A DNA stretch of 14,312 nucleotides from DAIUFH01 sp036844705 (GTDB taxonomy: Bacteria; Bacillota; Clostridia; Tissierellales; Tissierellaceae), in contig DAIUFH010000057.1 in the NCBI GenBank assembly GCA_036844705.1, positions 1 to 14,312 on the forward strand. Direction: 5' to 3'. Every line of letters begins with the position of its first letter. Position 1 is the stretch's first letter. Positions 1 to 5,985 of the stretch are shown here, piece by piece. The position numbers and the translations under genes were made by a program. The notes under the pieces are model-generated. The model was given only the letters and a program-made list of their open reading frames with translations, ran no database searches and had not been told where the DNA came from.

Positions 1-27
1 TATAATATATACATTGATATACTTAAT

Positions 28-33
28 TATAAT
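28..33 (+). promoter_or_regulatory. candidate -10 box upstream of acpS-nnrD
   Basis: A perfect TATAAT lies about 40 bp before the ATG of the fusion gene. No matching -35 box is found at 16-18 bp spacing; the nearest TTGATA (14-19) is only 8 bp away. The whole leader is AT-rich, so chance TATAAT matches are likely, and transcription could also arrive from upstream of the window. Confidence 0.3.
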
Positions 34-71
34 ATAACAGTTTAAAATAGTAGAATAGGAGGTTGTTGTGT

Positions 72-1295
72 ATGAGAACGGGTATAGATATAGTAAAGAT
101 CAGCAGAATAAATTCCATACTAGCTGATAAACGTGATAGCTTCTATAAAAGATTATTTACAGAAAGTGAAGTTGAATATATATCTGGTAAAAATCACGAT
201 TCGAAAACTGTATCCGGAATGTTTGCTACAAAAGAAGCAGTAAGTAAATTATTGGGGACTGGTATTGGAAATATAGGCTGGAAAGATATCGAAATATCTC
301 ATGATGCTAACAATAAGCCTTATATAATTATCAATGATATATTGAGATATGTTTTATCTAATTTAAATATTGATGCTATAGACATATCAATTTCACATGA
401 AGATGAATATGCCGTTGCAATTGCTGCGGGATTTAAAACAGATGCTAATTTATCAAAACAACCTATATGTATTGATGAAGATATGAAAAAATTATTACCA
501 AAGCGTAAACTTAGAAGTCATAAGGGAAACTATGGAAGGGTAGCTATAATCGCAGGCAGCAGAGGCATGACTGGTGCTCCTTATCTTGTATCTACAGCTG
601 CTTTGAAATCAGGATCAGGACTCGTATATTGTATGGTAACAAAGGACATTGAAGATATTATGTCTATTAAGCTTACAGAGGTGATAGTAGAGGGATTTAC
701 TCAAAGTAAAGAATGTTTAGAGCTATTGAACAATATAGATGGGGTAGTTCTCGGCCCGGGCCTTGGGCAAGGGACAAAACAAAAAGAGCTAGTAGCAAAT
801 GTGCTTAATAGTTTTCAAGGACCTATAGTACTTGATGCAGATGGAATCAACGCAATAGATAATAGTGAAATATTATCAAATAGAAAAGGATTGACTGTAA
901 TAACACCTCATCCTGGTGAGCTGGCGAGATTGCTTAATAAGGATATAAAAGAAATCCAAGATAATAGAATTTACTATTCTAAATATACTGCTGAAAAATA
1001 TAATGTAATAACCGTACTAAAAGGTTATCAAACCATAGTGGCTTATAAGGACAGTTTATTTAAAAATACAACTGGTAATCCTGGGATGGCTACTGCAGGT
1101 AGTGGAGATGTGCTTTCAGGTATGATTATTAGCTTTATATGCCAAGGAATAAAACCATTTCAAGCATGCAAGCTAGGGATATATTGCCATGGACTGGCTG
1201 GGGATCTTGCTAGGAACGAATTAGGAGAATATGGGCTCATAGCAGGAGATATTTTAAATCATATACCTAAAGCCTTGAAATTAGTTCAAGATTAA
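72..1295 (+). CDS. AcpS-NnrD fusion: holo-ACP synthase + ADP-dependent NAD(P)H-hydrate dehydratase
   Basis: This single 407-residue protein joins two enzymes. Residues about 1-122 are a complete AcpS, which transfers 4'-phosphopantetheine from CoA to apo-acyl carrier protein. The metal-binding Asp of the GIDIV motif is D6, and the FATKEA helix carries E55; a conserved SISH segment lies near 106-109. Residues about 140-407 are a full NnrD dehydratase of the ribokinase-like fold, which repairs hydrated NAD(P)H using ADP. Visible motifs are GNYGRVAIIAGS, GPGLGQ, LDADGIN, TPHPGELARL and the signature AGSGDVLSG with the likely catalytic Asp at 346. The usual N-terminal epimerase domain (NnrE/YjeF_N) is absent, and AcpS sits in its place. 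ATG 72 is chosen because AGGAGG at 57-62 lies 9 nt upstream; the TTG codons at 63 and 66 are too close to it. The lipoprotein gene follows 13 bp downstream, so co-transcription is likely. Confidence 0.9.
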   Translation: MRTGIDIVKISRINSILADKRDSFYKRLFTESEVEYISGKNHDSKTVSGMFATKEAVSKLLGTGIGNIGWKDIEISHDANNKPYIIINDILRYVLSNLNIDAIDISISHEDEYAVAIAAGFKTDANLSKQPICIDEDMKKLLPKRKLRSHKGNYGRVAIIAGSRGMTGAPYLVSTAALKSGSGLVYCMVTKDIEDIMSIKLTEVIVEGFTQSKECLELLNNIDGVVLGPGLGQGTKQKELVANVLNSFQGPIVLDADGINAIDNSEILSNRKGLTVITPHPGELARLLNKDIKEIQDNRIYYSKYTAEKYNVITVLKGYQTIVAYKDSLFKNTTGNPGMATAGSGDVLSGMIISFICQGIKPFQACKLGIYCHGLAGDLARNELGEYGLIAGDILNHIPKALKLVQD

Positions 1296-1308
1296 GAGGT
1301 GGTTATAT

Positions 1309-1890
1309 TTGAAAAAGCTTCTATTATTCACGATATTCATTTGTTTGTTATTATCATCCTGTAGCTATGACGATGATGGGAGGATTTTACAAAAGCTCGA
1401 TAAACATTTAGATGAATATTCTGGCTACAGAACTGAATTACAGATGAAGACAATTATGGATAATAAAGAAAGCGAATATAGAATGAAGGAAAGTTACACA
1501 CTAGGTAATAAATATATGCTTAAGATACTTGAGCCATCTGAGAGTAAGGGAATAGTTATTGAATATGATGGAGATAAAATTCATATAAATAATGCAACTA
1601 TTAAACAATCGATTACTTTGAGCTCTGTTAAAAATTTTGATCAAGGGTTATTGATTGGAAAGTTTTTCAGTGAAAGAGATAAGATTAAATCTATACATGA
1701 AGAAGAAGTTAATGGAGTGAAATATTACGTTTTTTTCAACAAGGTAACAGATAAAAACAAATACAATCATGAGCAGATTATATGGTTGAGAAAGAAGGAT
1801 TTTGTTCCTTATATGATGCATATTACCGATTCAAATAACAATCCAAGAGTTATTATTAAATATGATGATTTTGCTTTTACAAAAAATTAG
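1309..1890 (+). CDS. GerS-like germination lipoprotein
   Basis: This predicted 193-residue lipoprotein has a type II signal peptide: basic start, hydrophobic stretch at about 4-15, and lipobox LSSC with the acylated Cys at 18. The mature part matches what I know of clostridial GerS-related proteins, with features such as ILEPSESKGIVIEYDGDKI and, near the end, NNPRVIIKYDDF. In C. difficile, GerS partners the amidase CwlD to make the cortex-specific muramic-delta-lactam needed for spore germination; the same role here is inference. The start is TTG, supported by AGGTGG at 1297-1302 with a 6-nt spacer. The gene lies 13 bp after the AcpS-NnrD gene. In C. difficile gerS is followed by an alanine racemase gene, which is missing here. 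A general envelope lipoprotein with a LolA/LolB-like fold is the alternative. Confidence 0.75.
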   Translation: MKKLLLFTIFICLLLSSCSYDDDGRILQKLDKHLDEYSGYRTELQMKTIMDNKESEYRMKESYTLGNKYMLKILEPSESKGIVIEYDGDKIHINNATIKQSITLSSVKNFDQGLLIGKFFSERDKIKSIHEEEVNGVKYYVFFNKVTDKNKYNHEQIIWLRKKDFVPYMMHITDSNNNPRVIIKYDDFAFTKN

Positions 1891-1925
1891 ATATTAATAA
1901 TAGAAATTGTTAAATTTTATTTAAG

Positions 1926-1954
1926 TTGCATTAATAATATTTAAATTATATAAT
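1926..1954 (+). promoter_or_regulatory. predicted sigma-A promoter of mazEF
   Basis: TTGCAT (1926-1931) and a perfect TATAAT (1949-1954) are separated by 17 bp. The -35 box matches the TTGACA consensus only in its TTG core, but the spacing is ideal. Transcription would start near 1961, about 33 nt before mazE. This suggests the toxin-antitoxin pair is transcribed independently of the lipoprotein gene. Confidence 0.55.
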
Positions 1955-1993
1955 TATTTTATACCATTTTCTCTATTTAGGGGGTGCAAATTT

Positions 1994-2233
1994 ATGGCGG
2001 AAGTGGAAGTAGATAAAATGCTTCCAATGATAATCAATACTAAATCTGAACTCATTATCAAAAATTTCATTACTTCGTTAAAGAAGAGATCAGATCGCGA
2101 TATATACGAAAGACTAAAAAACGGTTATTGTGAAATGAGTCAAATAAATTTAACCCTTGCTGAGATGGGATTGGAACAAGACATGTTCGATTTGAATATG
2201 TATGAAGCTAGATTAGGGTGTGAGATATGGTGA
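1994..2233 (+). CDS. mazE: MazE-type antitoxin (EndoAI family), divergent N-terminus
   Basis: This 79-residue protein is the antitoxin partner of the MazF gene that it overlaps. The C-terminal half, with the segments ERLKNGYCEM, SQINLTLAEMGLE and NMYEARL, resembles the toxin-binding tail of Bacillus/Clostridium EndoAI proteins, which share a GYxEMxxINL core. The first 35 or so residues do not show the usual ribbon-helix-helix start (a short strand such as xRIxISLP followed by two helices). The protein is also shorter than the 90-95 residues I recall for the family, so DNA binding and autoregulation are uncertain. Start: AGGGGG at 1979-1984 sits 9 nt before the ATG. A dedicated promoter is predicted at 1926-1954. 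Confidence 0.8.
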   Translation: MAEVEVDKMLPMIINTKSELIIKNFITSLKKRSDRDIYERLKNGYCEMSQINLTLAEMGLEQDMFDLNMYEARLGCEIW

Positions 2234-2580
2234 TAGTTAAAAGAGGTGACATTTTTTACGCTGACCTAAGTCCTGTAATTGGCTCGGAGCAAGGGGGAGT
2301 AAGACCAGTACTGGTCTTACAAAATGATGTTGGAAATAAATATAGCCCTACAATTATAATAGCTGCAATAACATCACAGATAAATAAAGCTAGACTTCCA
2401 ACTCATATTGAGATAAACGCTCCTGACTTTGGACTGCCAAAGGATTCAGTAGTTTTATTGGAACAAATAAGAACTATAGATAAAAAAAGACTTAGAGAGA
2501 AAATTGGTAAATTTAACGAGGATATGATGAGATCTGTAGACGATGCATTGAAGATAAGCCTAGGTCTTAACATACAATAA
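2227..2580 (+). CDS. mazF: MazF/EndoA mRNA interferase toxin
   Basis: This is a sequence-specific endoribonuclease that cuts mRNA when not bound by MazE; the Bacillus subtilis homologue EndoA recognises UACAU. The 117-residue protein matches EndoA over its full length: VKRGDIFYADLSPV, GSEQGGVRPVLVLQN, the AAITSQ strand and LLEQIRTIDKKRL. The expected catalytic residues are present as R26 and T49. The ATG at 2227 overlaps the mazE stop by 7 nt, implying translational coupling, with AGGGTG upstream. The GTG codon at 2230 would give the length and numbering (R25, T48) of the B. subtilis protein and is an equally plausible start. Nothing suggests inactivation. Confidence 0.95.
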   Translation: MVIVKRGDIFYADLSPVIGSEQGGVRPVLVLQNDVGNKYSPTIIIAAITSQINKARLPTHIEINAPDFGLPKDSVVLLEQIRTIDKKRLREKIGKFNEDMMRSVDDALKISLGLNIQ

Positions 2581-2602
2581 AATTAACTCCTCAATACATA
2601 TT

Positions 2603-2658
2603 AAAAAAATAAGCATTTTTTAATTCTAAAAAAAGAATTGATAAATGCTTATTTTTTT
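2603..2658 (+). terminator. long hairpin terminator after mazF
   Basis: A perfect 16-bp inverted repeat (arms 2603-2618 and 2643-2658) has one arm ending in seven T. An inner 6-bp stem, AATTCT (2622-2627) with AGAATT (2634-2639), closes on an A6 loop. With A7 on one side and T7 on the other, it could stop transcription in either direction. It lies 22 bp after the mazF stop codon. Confidence 0.85.
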
Positions 2659-2670
2659 CAACTTTTATAG

Positions 2671-2676
2671 TATAAT
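2671..2676 (+). promoter_or_regulatory. candidate -10 box before the heptamer array
   Basis: A perfect TATAAT lies just after the mazF terminator and 11 bp before the first TAAGARN heptamer. No convincing -35 box exists at normal spacing because the terminator T-tract occupies that place. If real, the transcript would begin essentially at the repeat array and read into the secreted-protein gene. Confidence 0.35.
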
Positions 2677-2686
2677 GGAAAGCAGG

Positions 2687-2798
2687 TAAGAATTAAGAAC
2701 TAAGAGCTAAGAGCTAAGAGGTAAGAACTAAGAGGTAAGAATTAAGAGGTAAGAACTAAGAACTAAGAACTAAGAATTAAGAACTAAGAATTAAGAGT
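2687..2798 (+). repeat. 16-unit tandem heptamer array, consensus TAAGARN
   Basis: Sixteen uninterrupted 7-bp units run without a single indel. All share TAAGA, and only the last two bases vary (AC, AT, GC, GG or GT). The three GG units create Shine-Dalgarno-like AAGAGGT segments. The period of 7 is not a multiple of 3 and one frame carries TAA every 21 nt, so it is not coding. Related units recur at 4539-4573. Together with the parts at 2808-2857 and 2866-2886, it fills the 327-bp gap between mazF and the next gene. Confidence 0.95.
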
Positions 2799-2807
2799 GA
2801 ATGATTT

Positions 2808-2857
2808 TGTTATTCTGAGGCTGACAGTATAATTATTGCTATCGAAGAAATCCCTAG
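2808..2857 (+). repeat. decayed arm of an intergenic repeat element
   Basis: This stretch begins like GTTATTCTGAG and continues to TCGAAGAAATCC. It resembles the left arm of the element at 4588 (GTCATTCCGAA ... GTGAAGAATATC). The match is partial, and no opposite arm is visible before the next heptamers, so it looks like a solo or degenerate copy. I recall GTCATTCTGAG...GAAGAATC-type dispersed repeats from other Clostridia, but cannot confirm identity here. Confidence 0.5.
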
Positions 2858-2865
2858 TAATTAAT

Positions 2866-2886
2866 TGTGAACTGTGAATTGTGAAT
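2866..2886 (+). repeat. three TGTGAAY heptamers next to a ribosome binding site
   Basis: The three exact 7-bp units are TGTGAAC, TGTGAAT and TGTGAAT. They end 4 nt before the AGAGGAGG ribosome binding site of the secreted-protein gene. The same motif occurs at 4809-4857 before csaB. The unit differs from the TAAGAAC heptamer only at positions 2 and 3. Confidence 0.8.
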
Positions 2887-2907
2887 TATCAGAGGAGGTT
2901 TATACAT

Positions 2908-3366
2908 ATGAAAATTAAGAAGTCATATTTAGCCATAGGTGCGGCTGTATTATTGCTTGGGTCATCAGTTGTATTCTCAGAACCTGGTGATGAAAATGAC
3001 CCTTTGGTGACACTAAGCTATGTTAATAGGAGTATAGAACAGGTTAAATCATATATCGATACCAAATTAGGTTCCGCAGGTGGAAACACAGACGGCGGAG
3101 ACAATTCCTTAGAAGTAGTTAATGTCTCAAGGGGACAATTTCTGATTGCTGATGCCGGTACAGAAATTATACTTAGAAGTGGTAATGCAACAGCTGTAAT
3201 AAGCGATTTAGGTGGTCTATCTGATGTCACAGCAGGAGTAGATATAGGAAAGGATGTTTCTATACCTTCCAACCATCTCCTTATAATACCACGAGATGAT
3301 GGGAGAGGGGTACATTGTAGTACTGATTCCATTTTTCTAGTCCGAGGAGGGTATCAGATTAAGTAG
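2908..3366 (+). CDS. small secreted protein of unknown function
   Basis: This 152-residue protein has a clear Sec signal peptide: MKIKK, a hydrophobic core at about 7-22, and likely cleavage after S24 (VFS|EPG). The mature start is acidic (EPGDENDPLVTLSYVN) and runs into a short predicted amphipathic helix at about 35-53. A Gly/Asn/Asp-rich hinge (54-66) follows, then a compact, probably beta-rich domain at 68-152. I recall DPLVT(L/K)SYV-type starts in other clostridial exported proteins, but cannot name a family. No SLH, LysM or sortase motif is seen. The ATG at 2908 has AGAGGAGG at 2891-2898 with 9-nt spacing; upstream in-frame codons fall in the heptamers. The position before the wall-polymer genes suggests an envelope role, by context only. 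Confidence 0.75.
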   Translation: MKIKKSYLAIGAAVLLLGSSVVFSEPGDENDPLVTLSYVNRSIEQVKSYIDTKLGSAGGNTDGGDNSLEVVNVSRGQFLIADAGTEIILRSGNATAVISDLGGLSDVTAGVDIGKDVSIPSNHLLIIPRDDGRGVHCSTDSIFLVRGGYQIK

Positions 3367-3432
3367 TAATTGATGTTTATTAGGAAATAATAGAAGTGTT
3401 CAGAAAGGATAGCTTCTTAGGGGGTTTAAAGA

Positions 3433-4569
3433 ATGAAGGTGCTTCACTTAATAAGCGGGGGTGATACTGGAGGTGCAAAAACCCATATTATCTCTCTATT
3501 AAAAGGATTAAATAAGCTAATTGACACTAAAATAATATGCTTTATTGAGGATACATTCTATACTGATGCTAAGGCAGAGGGGTTAAATATTGAAGTGTAT
3601 AAGCAAAAAAGCCGATCCGATATGAGTGTTATAACTAGACTTGCAGATGAGATTGCAAAAGAAGATTATCAGGTAATACATTGCCATGGAGCTAGAGCAA
3701 ACTTTATAGCTATGTTTCTTAGACATAAAATTAAAAAGCCAATGATTACAACTATGCATAGTGATTACAAGCTTGATTTTAAGGATAATTTCTACAAGAG
3801 AATTATTTATACCACATTGAATACAGTAGCGTTAAAGAAGTTCAAATATTTTATAGCAATTTCTGATACTTTCAAAGAAATGCTGGTAGAAAGAGGCTTT
3901 AATAGTGATAGCATATTTGTAGCATATAATGGAATTGATTTTGATAGTGATTTAGATTATGCGTCAAAGAATAGTTTTTTATCTAGATATAATATAGAAG
4001 CAGCGGATAAAAAAATAGTTGGAATCATGGCAAGACTTGACTTAGTTAAAGACCATGAAACATTTATAAAAGCTGCAGATAAAATACTAAAGGATAGAAA
4101 AGATATAAAATTTCTAATTGCAGGCGAAGGAAATTTAGACAGTAGGTTAAAGGATATGGTTTCTGAACTTGGAATAGAAGATAATGTGCATTTTTTAGGT
4201 TTTGTTAAGGATATGAATTCATTTTTCAATGCCATTGATATAAATGTATTGTGCTCTGTAAGTGAAAGCTTCCCTTATGTAATCTTAGAAGGCGCTAGAA
4301 TGTCTAAGCCGATAATCTCAACTAATGTAGGCGGCATAGCAAATTTGGTAAGAGATGGATTCAATGGATATCTATTTGATGTAGGGGAATATGATGCTTT
4401 GGCAAAGAGAATCATAACTTTAGTAGATAATAAAGAGCTGTTGGAGAAAATGGGCAAGGAACTTTACAACAATGCAAAGGAAAACTTCTCCTACGATTCA
4501 ATGGCAAAAACACATTTGGAGATATATAAAAAGATAGTTAAGAGTGAAGAACTAAGAACTAAGAGTTAA
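3433..4569 (+). CDS. GT4-family glycosyltransferase (GT-B fold)
   Basis: This predicted retaining, NDP-sugar-dependent glycosyltransferase has 378 residues and acts on the cytoplasmic face of the membrane. The N-terminal acceptor domain shows SGGDTGGAKTHI (8-19), HCHGARAN (83-90) and TTMHSD (106-111). The C-terminal donor domain shows GIMARLDLVKDHETF, LIAGEGN, FLGFVKD and the EX7E motif at E278 and E286 in SESFPYVILEG, followed by NVGGI. The sugar and acceptor cannot be read from the sequence. AGGGGG at 3419-3424 with 8-nt spacing supports the ATG. Downstream lie csaB and tagA, so it probably extends a secondary cell-wall polymer. The last eight residues (SEELRTKS) and the stop codon are encoded by a heptamer repeat (4539-4573), suggesting the repeat replaced or extended the native C-terminus. 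Confidence 0.9.
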   Translation: MKVLHLISGGDTGGAKTHIISLLKGLNKLIDTKIICFIEDTFYTDAKAEGLNIEVYKQKSRSDMSVITRLADEIAKEDYQVIHCHGARANFIAMFLRHKIKKPMITTMHSDYKLDFKDNFYKRIIYTTLNTVALKKFKYFIAISDTFKEMLVERGFNSDSIFVAYNGIDFDSDLDYASKNSFLSRYNIEAADKKIVGIMARLDLVKDHETFIKAADKILKDRKDIKFLIAGEGNLDSRLKDMVSELGIEDNVHFLGFVKDMNSFFNAIDINVLCSVSESFPYVILEGARMSKPIISTNVGGIANLVRDGFNGYLFDVGEYDALAKRIITLVDNKELLEKMGKELYNNAKENFSYDSMAKTHLEIYKKIVKSEELRTKS

Positions 4570-4573
4570 GATG
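4539..4573 (+). repeat. TAAGARN heptamers inside the 3' end of the glycosyltransferase gene
   Basis: Five 7-bp units are TAAGAGT, GAAGAAC, TAAGAAC, TAAGAGT and TAAGATG. They match the family at 2687-2798 and overlap the final codons and TAA stop of the glycosyltransferase. A small palindrome, ATGACC-tgc-GGTCAT (4571-4585), follows directly. Confidence 0.85.
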
Positions 4574-4587
4574 ACCTGCGGTCATGT

Positions 4588-4799
4588 GTCATTCCGAACG
4601 TAGTGAAGAATATCAGGTTTAGACCCTAGATCCTTCATAGGAAATGCTTATGCTGCTATCTCAGGATNNNNNNNNNNNNNNNNNNNNNNNNNNNNNNNNN
4701 NNNNNNNNNNNNNNNNNNNNNNNNNNNNNNNNNNNNNNNNNNNNNNNNNNNNNNNNNNNNNNNNNNNAGGATCTCGGGTTTTAGACCCAAAAGAATGAC
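4588..4799 (+). repeat. inverted-repeat intergenic element interrupted by the scaffold gap
   Basis: The outer ends are inverted: GTCATTC (4588-4594) with GAATGAC (4793-4799). A second inverted pair lies inside: AGATCCT (4628-4634) with AGGATCT (4768-4774). Near-palindromic GGTTTAGACCC-like segments sit on both sides (4617-4626 and 4776-4788). The left flank includes CCGAACGTAGTGAAGAAT. This fits a non-coding, hairpin-forming dispersed repeat or MITE-like element. Its interior is unknown because of the Ns. With the heptamers on both sides it accounts for all of the 307-bp gene-free stretch 4570-4876. Confidence 0.65.
4668..4767. other. 100-N assembly gap
   Basis: Exactly 100 undetermined bases are present, a common placeholder for a gap of unknown size. 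It lies inside the inverted-repeat element, consistent with assembly failure in a multi-copy sequence. The true distance between the glycosyltransferase and csaB is therefore unknown, and additional sequence or a gene could be missing. Confidence 0.98.
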
Positions 4800-4808
4800 C
4801 ATAATAAT

Positions 4809-4857
4809 TCTGAATTGTGAATTGGAATTTGTGAACTGTGAATTGAAATTGTAAATT
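4809..4857 (+). repeat. degenerate TGTGAAY heptamer array upstream of csaB
   Basis: Seven-bp periodicity is visible in TCTGAAT, TGTGAAT, TGGAATT, TGTGAAC, TGTGAAT, TGAAATT and a decayed last unit. The core units match those at 2866-2886. The array ends 5 nt before the GAAGGAG ribosome binding site of csaB. Confidence 0.75.
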
Positions 4858-4876
4858 TTAAAGAAGGAGTAATATT

Positions 4877-5977
4877 ATGGGACATGTTAAATCAATACTT
4901 ATGTCTGGATATTATGGCTTTGATAATAGTGGAGATGATGCTATTTTAAAAGCCATTGTAAAGGATCTTAAAGAACTAGATAAGAATTTGAATATAACTG
5001 TGCTATCCAATAATCCTGCTAAAACTGAAAGCATGTATCCTGTAAAAGCTGTAAATAGATTTAAGTCAAAAGAGGTTTTAAGTGCAGTTAAAGAAGCTTC
5101 ATTACTTATAAGTGGAGGCGGAAGTTTACTACAGGATATAACCAGTACAAGGTCATTATTGTACTATTTAGCCGTCATGACCTTAGCAAAAATATTCAAG
5201 AAGCCTGTTATGGTCTATGCCAATGGTATAGGACCTATAAATAAGAAATACAATAGAATTCTTACAAGACTAATCTTAAACAAAGTAGATTTAATAACAC
5301 TAAGAGATGAGAATTCCAAAGAATTCTTAGAAGATATGAGGGTAAATAATAAAAATATATCCGTTACAGCAGACCCTGTATTTACTTTGGAACCAGCTCC
5401 TAAGGAAATTGTAGATCAGATATTTATCAAAGAGGGAATCCCAAGGAATAAACACCTAATCGGTATTTCTGTAAGGGAATGGAAAAGAGCGGATGATTTG
5501 GATAAGATTATTGCATGTACAATTGAAGATATAAGAAATAAATACAATGCTAATGTCGTATTGATACCTATGCATTATCCCGAAGATTTAGCCATAAGTA
5601 AGAGAATATCAAGGCTTGTAAAGGAAGAAAATTGTTTTGTTCTTGAAAATAAATATTCTGTAGAGGAGATTATGGGAATTATTAAGGAATTAGATATAAT
5701 AGTTGCTATGAGGCTCCATGCTTTAATATACGCTGCAACCCAATCGATACCAATGGTGGGGTTGGTATATGACCCAAAGGTAGAAGGAATATTAGAAAGT
5801 ATAGGCATGAAATATATGAACAATGTTGAATCATTGAAGTCTGAAGAATTAATATTCAATATTGATAAGGTTTGGGAAAATAAAGAACAAATAAAAAAGG
5901 ACTTAGAAAGCCAAACCATCAAGTTAAAAAATAAGGCATTAGAAAACATAAGGCTGGCCTATGAAAAAATAAGGTAG
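4877..5977 (+). CDS. csaB: CsaB polysaccharide pyruvyl transferase
   Basis: CsaB transfers a pyruvyl group from phosphoenolpyruvate to a sugar of the secondary cell-wall polymer. The resulting pyruvyl ketal is the ligand for SLH domains of S-layer and other surface proteins. The 366-residue length is typical. Visible family features are GYYGFDNSGDDAIL (11-24), LLISGGGSLLQD (77-88), VYANGIGP (113-120) and the C-terminal AMRLHALIYAA (277-287), followed by PMVGLVYDPKV. The start is supported by GAAGGAG at 4863-4869 with 7-nt spacing. tagA follows after 8 bp and is probably translationally linked. The 5' side is separated from the glycosyltransferase by the repeat and the gap, so shared transcription with that gene is plausible but not shown. 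SLH-protein anchoring in this organism is inferred from csaB; no SLH gene is in the window. Confidence 0.93.
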   Translation: MGHVKSILMSGYYGFDNSGDDAILKAIVKDLKELDKNLNITVLSNNPAKTESMYPVKAVNRFKSKEVLSAVKEASLLISGGGSLLQDITSTRSLLYYLAVMTLAKIFKKPVMVYANGIGPINKKYNRILTRLILNKVDLITLRDENSKEFLEDMRVNNKNISVTADPVFTLEPAPKEIVDQIFIKEGIPRNKHLIGISVREWKRADDLDKIIACTIEDIRNKYNANVVLIPMHYPEDLAISKRISRLVKEENCFVLENKYSVEEIMGIIKELDIIVAMRLHALIYAATQSIPMVGLVYDPKVEGILESIGMKYMNNVESLKSEELIFNIDKVWENKEQIKKDLESQTIKLKNKALENIRLAYEKIR

Positions 5978-5985
5978 GTGAAAAG

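Noticed and set aside
63..71. TTG codons at 63 and 66 as start of the fusion gene
   Set aside because: They directly touch the AGGAGG ribosome site; ATG 72 has proper 9-nt spacing and places the AcpS motif at the expected distance.
2687..2798. Possible CRISPR array
   Set aside because: Units are 7 bp, head-to-tail with no spacers, and no cas genes are nearby.
2881..2907. Earlier in-frame start (GTG at 2881) for the secreted protein
   Set aside because: It lies inside the TGTGAAY heptamers with no ribosome site; the ATG at 2908 is ideally spaced from AGAGGAGG and gives a clean signal peptide.
3018..3332. Minus-strand open frame of about 100 codons inside the secreted-protein gene, and similar minus-strand frames within other genes
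   Set aside because: They are antisense to well-supported genes, have no ribosome sites or recognisable domains, and are expected by chance opposite AT-rich coding sequence.
4588..4799. Insertion sequence with a transposase hidden at the gap
   Set aside because: The visible flanks show only short imperfect inverted repeats and no transposase coding; a larger insert in the gap cannot be excluded but is not supported.
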